Source: Clostridiales bacterium (lineage in GTDB: Bacteria; Bacillota; Clostridia; TANB77; CAG-508). Taken from it: a stretch of 5,109 nt of DNA. The DNA lies in contig DQFO01000012.1 of NCBI GenBank assembly GCA_003525075.1, positions 1 through 5,109 on the forward strand. Reading direction: 5' to 3'. This document shows positions 1-5,109 of the stretch, in pieces (the stretch's first letter is position 1; each line of letters begins with the position of its first letter). The notes under the pieces were generated by a model that saw nothing but the letters and a program-made list of their open reading frames with translations, was not told where the DNA came from and did no database searches. A program made the translations under genes and the position numbers.

Positions 1-21
1 TGATTGATAATTATATATTAT
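1..21. repeat. Left copy of a 21-bp terminal inverted repeat
   Basis: Bases 1-21 are identical, on the opposite strand, to bases 5089-5109. The match is 21 of 21 and stops at base 22 (C here, T in the other copy). The repeat begins 5'-TG, so the window as a whole has the form TG...CA. Known for many DDE transposons and for recombination sites, TG/CA ends are suggestive but not diagnostic. Because the repeat sits exactly on the window edge, it may extend further outward. It could be a transposon end, an inversion site, or the boundary of a contig that stopped at a repeat. Confidence 0.9.
14..19 (+). promoter_or_regulatory. Possible -10 box for the STAND nuclease gene
   Basis: TATATT matches the sigma-A -10 consensus at five of six positions and would give a leader of about 30 bases before the GTG start. 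A matching -35 box would lie outside the window, so the promoter cannot be confirmed. An alternative pairing, TTGATA (4-9) with AATATT (27-32) at a 17-base spacing, would leave an almost leaderless message. The same TATATT occurs in the right-end repeat copy. Confidence 0.2.
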
Positions 22-43
22 CATTAAATATTTAGTGTTTTAC

Positions 44-48
44 GAGGG
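44..48 (+). promoter_or_regulatory. Ribosome-binding site of the STAND nuclease gene
   Basis: GAGGG ends 6 bases before the GTG at 55 and is the only Shine-Dalgarno-like stretch near the start. The reading frame is closed by TAA at 25-27, and no ATG lies between that stop and 55. The GTG therefore decides the start. Confidence 0.65.
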
Positions 49-54
49 TTAGCA

Positions 55-3000
55 GTGATAAACTGGAAATTACTTTATGATAAATTTGGACGGCTAAATG
101 CAGCAAAAAAATTTGAAGATTTAGCGTTAGATTATGTTTGTGACGTATATAATGAATATACGTGGAAACCAACACAGCGCACTCGAGATGGAAATAGAGA
201 TTTTCATAATCTTGAAGAGGACTTATTAAAGATATGGGGAGAAGCCAAATATAAAAAAGATTCCATTAGTTTAACACGCAAAGATTTGGATCCAACCATT
301 TTATCTGGTCTTATAGATGGACATGTAGAGCTTATCATCTTTGTAACCAATGGTAAAATTCCAGAAGAATTGATTTCCAGAATGACGTTAGGAGCAAATA
401 TGAAAGGAATAAAGCTCTCTTTTGTTACTGGTAAACAATTGTCTGATTGGCTTGTTTTAAATCCTGAAAAATATAAAATATATTTTGGTGAAGAACTAGA
501 AATTGATAATTATAAAGTAGAACAACTAATAGAATTTAGAAAAATATCATTTTATGAACCAATATCATTGGATTTTAGACCCAATTTTAACAAAGTATGC
601 ATGAACATTGAGGATACATTCATTCTTAACTGCATATTTTATAACTCACAACCAGGAAATTGCAGCATAGAATTGGAAGATGATGCACCGCTCTCTTTTA
701 TTAAGTCTGATAAATATGAAAATCCTGAAAGTTTTTTTGTTAAGCCGGGCTTAAATAGTGTTTCATTTCTTATAAGAGCAATGAAAGAATATAATAAGGT
801 TCTTCGTATTACCCTTGTCTGTGATCATAATAAATATCATTGTATTTCGGAAAAATTAGTAATTAAACGAAATAAGCAGTTAAATATCTATTATTTTAAA
901 CAAATAAATATTTTATCTGGTATTAAAACTGTGTTGGATTATTTCGATAATACGATAGGAAATTATGCTTTTTTCATACATGGTAATAGTGGAATGGGCA
1001 AAAGCTATATATTAAAGTCGTTATCGCTGGATTATTGTTTAAATAATGATCTTACATTGGTAACATTTGAATCAGAAGAGAAAAGTAATGTGAATTATCT
1101 TCTGATTTGTAGAATAATAATTTTTTTACAATATGGAAATATCTTTTGGGATTATAAGCCTGAAAAAATCAAAGATTTCTGCAATTCAAATAGTAATTTT
1201 AATATTGAAACAGATAAAAAAATATTAAATGATATTTTAAATGGTTGTTTTGACTCCAATATAGCTAAGACAGTTATTGAGAAATTGCAATCAAATTTTC
1301 CTAATAAGTATAATTTTATCAGTTCCGTACATCCCAAAAGCTTTAGAGTTTTATTATTAGACGACATTCATAATTTAAATAAAACACAAAGTACACTTTT
1401 GTATAATTTAATAAATGAGCTATTAGCTTCCAAAAGTAAAACTATTCTGGTTTTGGCAGGAAGAAAAAAAGAATTTAAGACACCAGCATTTGAAAAAAAA
1501 TTATTAGATACCATTAGCAATTACTATGAATTGGATAAGCTGAGCGAAAAAGATATTAAAGGAACCATACAGCAGAATTTTAATGTAGGAACAACAGGAA
1601 TAAATGGATTTGTTAATTCTTTACCTTCAAATTTACTTCTGTTAAACGAAATTTTATCAAATTTTAAATATTCGTATCAGTATAATAAAGAGGTCAGTAT
1701 ATCAAAATTTATAGATAAATACATCAATTTATATAAAGAAGATCTGGTTTTTCAAGAGAAATTTCTGAAGCTAAAAGACAAGTACTATTTGTTAGACATA
1801 TTATATCTTTTTAAAAAAGGTCTTCGGGCTGCTCTGTTATATGAATATTCTGGTTTTGATAAGAAAAATACGAAGAATGATATCCAGATACTTATAGAAA
1901 ATAATTGCATCATACAAATTGGTACGGCATTACTGGTTCCATTTCATGATTACATGATTAGTAATTATAAAAAATTACGAAAAGGGAAGGAATATAATAA
2001 AAAGACGGGTGATTTTCTGGTATTTTTATTAAATAAAACCCAAAACGATATGGATACAAATTATCTACTCTCACTAATCTGTAAATGTGGAAAAACTTAT
2101 TTTAATTATTATAATAAATCAATAAAGAATCTGATGTTAAAGTATATTCATCAATCAGAATATGGAACAGCCGTTTATTTTGCTGAAATATTTTATGACA
2201 ATATTTCAAACAAAAAAAAGCTGACAGCAAATGAAAAACATTTTTTATATTTGTATGCCGACTGTTTAGTTCATTGTGATAATCAATATAGAGCCAAGCA
2301 ATTTTTTCAGGAAATTTTAACAAAAGAAGAAAATACAAGCTTTGAAAAATATGAAGTAGCGGTTTCTTTGTTAAATCAAAGATTTTGGAATATTGACCTG
2401 GATGAACTTATTGAAGATTCAAAAATGTATCAATATACTTTAGAAAGTTTATTTATGGATCATCTGAAACCTGAGTTGATTTGGAGATTTAGAAAGACAT
2501 ATGAGTCTTGCTTTAACAGAAGAATGGTAACTCAATTATTAATTGATGAGTATAAGGACGCACAAATATCTTATAGTGATGGACTGATTGCAATAAAAAA
2601 ACTTTCAGAAAAATATAATCTTAATTTTCAAGTTGAAATAGCCACAATAATTATGGATTATGCCAGAGGTAATATGTCAATCAGACCGAAAATGTCTTAT
2701 CGGTTATTCAATATTTCTAAACAATACTTTTCTAAAGCAAAATCCGAAAATATCAGACGTTTTGTGATTTGTCAGATTGATTTATTTGTTATGCAGAATA
2801 TTTTAAAAGAAAATGTAGATTATATAGATTTTATGAATAAAGTAAATATATTAAATGAACATAACTTTTTACAAGAATATGTAAAGGGAAAGTTAAAGTT
2901 TTTTGCATGTAGAATGGTTGATTTTGGTCGAATTAACGGGGATAGCAGAATTTCAGTTTCTTTTATGACTGAATGTATCAATGAGATTGAAAAAATAAAA

Positions 3001-3267
3001 TTGAATAATTATATTTCGTTACAGGGGCGTGAACGATATTTATATAATTATATACTTTGTTATTTTTACATTATACAGAATCAATATGAAAATGCTAAAG
3101 CTGCTATTATAGAAAATTTAGCCTATGTGAAAGAAGCTGGTGCTACATATAAAATACCATTAGAACACAACCTTGCAAATCTTGAAACCATTCGGAGAGT
3201 AGAATGGTTTCAGAATCAATGCAACTATCCAGAAAACGTTTATCTTTTAGACTCAAGATTTTGGTAA
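55..3267 (+). CDS. STAND-type NTPase with N-terminal Mrr-like nuclease domain, probable antiphage defence protein
   Basis: The 1070-aa protein starts at GTG. Residues about 15-145 look like an Mrr-type PD-(D/E)XK nuclease: E21 in the first helix, GNRD with D49, then GEAK with E63 and K65. Residues about 165-275 are beta-rich with no recognised catalytic motif. The NTPase follows, with Walker A GNSGMGKS (310-317), Walker B RVLLLDD (431-437) and a sensor-like LAGR (467-470). A winged-helix-like segment (about 575-642) contains PFHDYMISNY, resembling the 'HD' end of STAND arms. Residues about 690-1045 are helical with TPR-like stretches, for example 702-757 and 996-1044. In STAND defence proteins such as the Avs group, the C-terminal repeats sense a phage component and ATP-driven oligomerisation activates the N-terminal effector. 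By analogy this protein would degrade DNA when triggered; that function is inferred. It has no signal peptide or membrane segment and should be cytosolic. It appears intact and monocistronic, so no partner is needed from this window. Exact family membership is unknown. A modification-dependent restriction role is the main alternative. Confidence 0.82.
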   Translation: MINWKLLYDKFGRLNAAKKFEDLALDYVCDVYNEYTWKPTQRTRDGNRDFHNLEEDLLKIWGEAKYKKDSISLTRKDLDPTILSGLIDGHVELIIFVTNGKIPEELISRMTLGANMKGIKLSFVTGKQLSDWLVLNPEKYKIYFGEELEIDNYKVEQLIEFRKISFYEPISLDFRPNFNKVCMNIEDTFILNCIFYNSQPGNCSIELEDDAPLSFIKSDKYENPESFFVKPGLNSVSFLIRAMKEYNKVLRITLVCDHNKYHCISEKLVIKRNKQLNIYYFKQINILSGIKTVLDYFDNTIGNYAFFIHGNSGMGKSYILKSLSLDYCLNNDLTLVTFESEEKSNVNYLLICRIIIFLQYGNIFWDYKPEKIKDFCNSNSNFNIETDKKILNDILNGCFDSNIAKTVIEKLQSNFPNKYNFISSVHPKSFRVLLLDDIHNLNKTQSTLLYNLINELLASKSKTILVLAGRKKEFKTPAFEKKLLDTISNYYELDKLSEKDIKGTIQQNFNVGTTGINGFVNSLPSNLLLLNEILSNFKYSYQYNKEVSISKFIDKYINLYKEDLVFQEKFLKLKDKYYLLDILYLFKKGLRAALLYEYSGFDKKNTKNDIQILIENNCIIQIGTALLVPFHDYMISNYKKLRKGKEYNKKTGDFLVFLLNKTQNDMDTNYLLSLICKCGKTYFNYYNKSIKNLMLKYIHQSEYGTAVYFAEIFYDNISNKKKLTANEKHFLYLYADCLVHCDNQYRAKQFFQEILTKEENTSFEKYEVAVSLLNQRFWNIDLDELIEDSKMYQYTLESLFMDHLKPELIWRFRKTYESCFNRRMVTQLLIDEYKDAQISYSDGLIAIKKLSEKYNLNFQVEIATIIMDYARGNMSIRPKMSYRLFNISKQYFSKAKSENIRRFVICQIDLFVMQNILKENVDYIDFMNKVNILNEHNFLQEYVKGKLKFFACRMVDFGRINGDSRISVSFMTECINEIEKIKLNNYISLQGRERYLYNYILCYFYIIQNQYENAKAAIIENLAYVKEAGATYKIPLEHNLANLETIRRVEWFQNQCNYPENVYLLDSRFW

Positions 3268-3341
3268 TGACTTATGTAGTTATAACATTTAGAATTTTAT
3301 TGAATGCATATATTTTTATAGTTGAAATAAATTACATCATA
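3268..3341. other. Short intergenic gap between convergent genes
   Basis: These 74 bases separate the stop of the STAND nuclease gene from the stop of the kinase gene on the other strand. I see no GC-rich hairpin followed by a T-run on either strand. The best stem is TTTAT/ATAAA, about 5 bp and all A/T. Termination may be Rho-dependent, or the two convergent transcripts may overlap. Confidence 0.6.
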
Positions 3342-3968
3342 TTAGGATATTGTAGCAAGATATACAATGTAATTATTTATATAATGGTATTGAATCATAT
3401 AATAAATATATATGTCTTTGAATATAATTTTTATAGAATAATACCATCTATTTCTATTACCACTATGATTAAAATAATCTCTTCTTAATTTATTACAAAA
3501 AGAATGTAAACAACTATTCCTAATAATAATAAGCGGTAAACCAGCACTTTTTGAAGGATGCAAACGTACATACATTTGTATTCCTTCAAGAATGACTTTA
3601 ATATTATTTTTTTTACTATACTCCACAATGAAATCAAAAAACACATTGCAATAATAATTAAAAAAAATATCATTACTATTTTGCTTATCGGTTTTTGACC
3701 ATTGAATATCAATAAATTGTTGAATATCTGGATATTGTTTCAAAAAAAGGTTTAATATTTGCTGGCTTTCTATTGAGGATTGCGGATAAAATTTTAAAAC
3801 ATCAAATGATATGCATACTGCTTTATGCTGTAAAGCATATTTCTTGGCAAAAGTCGTTTTTCCTGAACCAGACAATCCTGTTACAAGTAATATTGGAATG
3901 TTATTTATGCCCCATTTTTCAAGATTAAAGCAAAGTGGTGGTTCATCTTTGAATAATCTTATTTTCAT
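3342..3968 (-). CDS. P-loop kinase-like protein coupled to a glycosyltransferase
   Basis: The 208-aa protein has a clear Walker A, GLSGSGKT (residues 31-38), directly after a hydrophobic strand (IPILLVT). FD at 55-56 follows, where small-molecule kinases often place a substrate-binding Asp. A second strand ending in an acidic residue, IKVILEGIQMY (123-133, E128), can serve as a Walker B equivalent, and a basic stretch KLRRDY (160-165) could be a lid. This layout fits small P-loop kinases of the zeta-toxin/APS-kinase/nucleotide-kinase type. The substrate cannot be told from sequence. The start codon overlaps the glycosyltransferase stop as ATGA, with AGGAG 8 bases upstream, so the two are translated together and probably act in one pathway, such as making or modifying a surface glycan. 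A zeta-like toxin is less likely, since no antitoxin gene is adjacent. The last 40 residues are rich in Tyr and Ile and are poorly informative. Confidence 0.72.
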   Translation of the reverse strand: MKIRLFKDEPPLCFNLEKWGINNIPILLVTGLSGSGKTTFAKKYALQHKAVCISFDVLKFYPQSSIESQQILNLFLKQYPDIQQFIDIQWSKTDKQNSNDIFFNYYCNVFFDFIVEYSKKNNIKVILEGIQMYVRLHPSKSAGLPLIIIRNSCLHSFCNKLRRDYFNHSGNRNRWYYSIKIIFKDIYIYYMIQYHYINNYIVYLATIS

Positions 3969-5047
3969 ATTAAAAACTCCTGTAATTTAATAACATTTCC
4001 GTGTAAATCAATAACGATATCATTAGGATTGTTACGATTTTTAATCCAATTATAGTTTTTAGAAATATCATTAATGGACTCAGTAATAAATAAGTAATTT
4101 CCTCCGAAATTCAAGAAAGAATATGGGAACAAATTATATAAATTAGCCTCTCCACTATGTGGTCGGTATACATATCCGTTAATGCTAAAATTTAATTTTT
4201 GTAGTATATTTTCCCAACCATTTAAATGGCTTAAAATAACACCACTGTACATCTTGCTGAGAATCTCTTCATTTAATTGAGGTAGTATATATTTATCAAT
4301 ATCGGTAGATATTATGTCTCCCCAATTTTGTATAAAATATTTTCCCTGCTGTGTTTCACTTATATCCATTGAATTTCGGGTTCCTCCACCAATATGGTAT
4401 GCAATCGCCTCAGGATAGTATATGCATTTTAACCCGGAATTATTAATTTTAAGCGTTAGTTCAAATCCTTCATAGGCATTATAATAGTATTCATTAAATC
4501 TGCCATTTTTAATAAAAATGTCGCGTGGTATTGCACAAAATGCAGAGGTCAAAGCCTGACGTTCACTACATTTATATATCACTTCTTTATGAATATCACT
4601 ATACTGATAAACATGGGCATTTTGTAAATCTAGAAACAAATGTCCAGTACTCTGCACTTTATTAGTCTGTGGATAAATAAGCAACCCCTGTACCGCACCA
4701 GTAGTTGCTCTGTTTTCTTCCAGGTAAGACACAAGATTATGAATACTGTTTCGAATTGGAAAGACATCGCTGTTTAAGAAAACGAGAATATCCCCCTGAC
4801 TATGTTCAACACCAATATTATTTGATTTCCCATATCCCAATTTAGTTTTATTATATATAATTTTTATAGGAAACGATTTTTCAGAAAGTTTTTTTAGATA
4901 ATCTATAGTTTGTATGTTTGCACATCCATCAGAAACAATTACTAATTCACTATCATTTTGAAGAGACTCTGTCAGAAGCAGATTTTCGACAAAATTATTG
5001 GTTAATGCAAAATTATTATCTAACGCTACTATAATGCTATACCTCAT
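3965..5047 (-). CDS. GT2-family (WbbL/rhamnosyltransferase-like) glycosyltransferase
   Basis: The 360-aa protein has a GT-A fold signature over residues 1-225. YSIIVAL (3-9) is the first strand, and VSDG with D40 is at the nucleotide-binding position. GYGKSNNIGV (71-80) and FLNSDVFP (90-97) follow; NSD (92-94) is the metal/nucleotide 'DXD' equivalent. Then come TSAFCAIPRDIFIKNGRFNE (167-186), YEGFEL (192-197) and a late AYHIGGG (216-222). This order matches GT2 enzymes related to WbbL/rhamnosyltransferases, which move a sugar from a nucleotide-sugar to a growing glycan at the cytosolic membrane face. Donor and acceptor are unknown. The usual acidic ED-x-D motif is altered to EGFE. Residues about 250-360 form an extra C-terminal region I do not recognise. 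No transmembrane segment is evident. AAGGAG lies 7 bases before the ATG. The downstream kinase-like gene overlaps by 4 bases, indicating an operon; further surface-polysaccharide genes may lie outside the window. Confidence 0.87.
   Translation of the reverse strand: MRYSIIVALDNNFALTNNFVENLLLTESLQNDSELVIVSDGCANIQTIDYLKKLSEKSFPIKIIYNKTKLGYGKSNNIGVEHSQGDILVFLNSDVFPIRNSIHNLVSYLEENRATTGAVQGLLIYPQTNKVQSTGHLFLDLQNAHVYQYSDIHKEVIYKCSERQALTSAFCAIPRDIFIKNGRFNEYYYNAYEGFELTLKINNSGLKCIYYPEAIAYHIGGGTRNSMDISETQQGKYFIQNWGDIISTDIDKYILPQLNEEILSKMYSGVILSHLNGWENILQKLNFSINGYVYRPHSGEANLYNLFPYSFLNFGGNYLFITESINDISKNYNWIKNRNNPNDIVIDLHGNVIKLQEFLI
3977..3981 (-). promoter_or_regulatory. Ribosome-binding site of the kinase-like gene
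   Basis: AGGAG on the - strand lies 8 bases before the ATG and inside the 3' end of the glycosyltransferase gene. It supports the ATG at 3968 and independent re-initiation at the ATGA overlap. Confidence 0.8.
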
Positions 5048-5054
5048 TCACACT

Positions 5055-5060
5055 CTCCTT
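5055..5060 (-). promoter_or_regulatory. Strong ribosome-binding site of the glycosyltransferase gene
   Basis: AAGGAG on the - strand is a full match to the core Shine-Dalgarno sequence and lies 7 bases from the ATG at 5047. It fixes the start and supports a Firmicutes-type host. Confidence 0.9.
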
Positions 5061-5062
5061 TT

Positions 5063-5096
5063 TATATTATTTGACCGTTAAAAATCAAATAATATA
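5063..5096 (-). promoter_or_regulatory. Perfect 12-bp inverted repeat in the glycosyltransferase leader
   Basis: TATATTATTTGA (5063-5074) and TCAAATAATATA (5085-5096) are perfect inverted repeats around a 10-base centre, CCGTTAAAAA on the + strand. The element begins 2 bases upstream of AAGGAG, and its outer arm overlaps the terminal repeat (5089-5109). It could be an operator, a recombinase or accessory-protein site, or an RNA hairpin in the leader. The stem is almost all A/T and no T-run follows on the - strand, so a standard intrinsic terminator is unlikely. Confidence 0.6.
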
Positions 5097-5109
5097 TAAT
5101 TATCAATCA
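5089..5109. repeat. Right copy of the 21-bp terminal inverted repeat
   Basis: This is an exact reverse complement of bases 1-21. Inward of it, similarity to the left end stops at once. The right-end equivalent of the 11-5-11 palindrome matches at only 5 of 11 arm positions, so the symmetry seen at the left is largely lost here. Flanking DNA is absent, so a target-site duplication cannot be tested. Confidence 0.9.
5091..5096 (-). promoter_or_regulatory. Possible -10 box for the glycosyltransferase operon
   Basis: TATATT on the - strand is the same hexamer as at 14-19, because both lie in the terminal repeat. It would place transcription start near 5084 and a leader of about 37 bases. The -35 region would lie beyond the window end. 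If the operon continues upstream, no promoter is needed here. Confidence 0.2.

Larger units (their letters stand above)
1..27. promoter_or_regulatory. Imperfect palindrome, recombinase-core-like or operator
   Basis: Left arm TGATTGATAAT (1-11) and right arm ATTATCATTAA (17-27) match as inverted repeats at 9 of 11 positions around a 5-base centre, TATAT. The inner 7 bp (TGATAAT / ATTATCA) are perfect. Tyrosine recombinases of the Xer/integrase type bind arms of about 11 bp around a 5-8 bp crossover region, and the geometry here fits that. A dimeric repressor operator over the promoter of the downstream gene would look the same. AT-rich DNA makes weak palindromes easily, so the call rests on the combination with the terminal repeat. 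Confidence 0.4.

Noticed and set aside
1152..1367. 71-codon open frame on the - strand inside the nuclease gene
   Set aside because: It is antisense to the NTPase domain including the Walker B region, which has clear coding constraint on the + strand. No ribosome-binding site or recognisable domain was seen.
2102..2338. 78-codon open frame on the - strand
   Set aside because: It is antisense to the TPR-like part of the STAND protein. Its composition is what AT-rich antisense DNA gives, and I see no domain.
3268..3341. Bidirectional intrinsic terminator between the convergent genes
   Set aside because: Only weak A/T stems of about 5 bp exist, with no GC-rich stem followed by a T-run in either direction.
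3485..3712. 75-codon hydrophobic open frame on the - strand
   Set aside because: It lies in another frame of the kinase-like gene, which has a real P-loop and start signal. The hydrophobicity follows from A/T-rich codons.
5061..5066. TATAAA as the -10 box of the glycosyltransferase, with TTGATT 16 bases upstream
   Set aside because: Transcription would start inside or after the Shine-Dalgarno sequence, which would waste a strong ribosome-binding site.
1..5109. Circular molecule such as a small plasmid or phage-like circle
   Set aside because: The ends match as inverted, not direct, repeats, and there is no replication gene or origin-like repeat cluster.
1..5109. Autonomous transposon bounded by terminal inverted repeats
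   Set aside because: No transposase, integrase or invertase is encoded, and flanks are missing, so no target duplication can be seen. A cassette moved in trans remains possible and is kept as a finding.
1..5109. CRISPR array, tRNA, rRNA or riboswitch
   Set aside because: No regularly spaced repeats or tRNA-like cloverleaf were seen, and non-coding space is limited to three gaps of under 80 bases each.

Overview
The window is strongly AT-rich. Its Shine-Dalgarno sequences are strong (AAGGAG, AGGAG), and its codon use is dominated by A/T-ending codons. This suggests a low-GC Gram-positive bacterium such as a gut Clostridia/Lachnospiraceae-type organism, or a mobile or accessory region of one. 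The assignment is an inference from composition and ribosome-binding sites; no marker gene is present.

Layout. Three genes fill almost the whole window and converge on each other. From the left end, one large gene (55-3267, + strand, 1070 aa) encodes a probable antiphage-type STAND protein. It has an N-terminal Mrr-like PD-(D/E)XK nuclease, a beta-rich linker domain, a P-loop NTPase with winged helix, and a helical TPR-like C-terminal half. From the right end, two genes read inward on the - strand: a GT2 glycosyltransferase (5047-3965) and, overlapping it by 4 bases (ATGA), a small P-loop kinase-like protein (3968-3342). They form a translationally coupled pair. Only 74 bases separate the two convergent units, with no clear intrinsic terminator.

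Ends. The first 21 bases are an exact inverted copy of the last 21 bases (1-21 and 5089-5109), and the repeats coincide with both ends of the window. Identity stops at base 22 on the inner side. Each first gene starts only about 55-62 bases from its end, so the two units have the same 5' upstream sequence and face each other. The left copy lies in an imperfect 11-5-11 palindrome with the shape of a tyrosine-recombinase core site. The right copy runs into a perfect 12-bp inverted repeat just upstream of the glycosyltransferase ribosome-binding site. The repeats could bound an invertible segment or a transposase-less cassette. They could also mark the point where an assembler stopped at a genomic inverted repeat that continues outside the window. 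The sequence alone cannot separate these, but chance is very unlikely.

How the genes may work together. The STAND nuclease reads as a self-contained sense-and-kill defence protein. The glycosyltransferase and kinase look like part of a surface-glycan locus. If the segment can invert, an outside promoter could drive one unit or the other; this is a hypothesis. No recombinase, transposase, RNA gene or CRISPR array is visible in the window.
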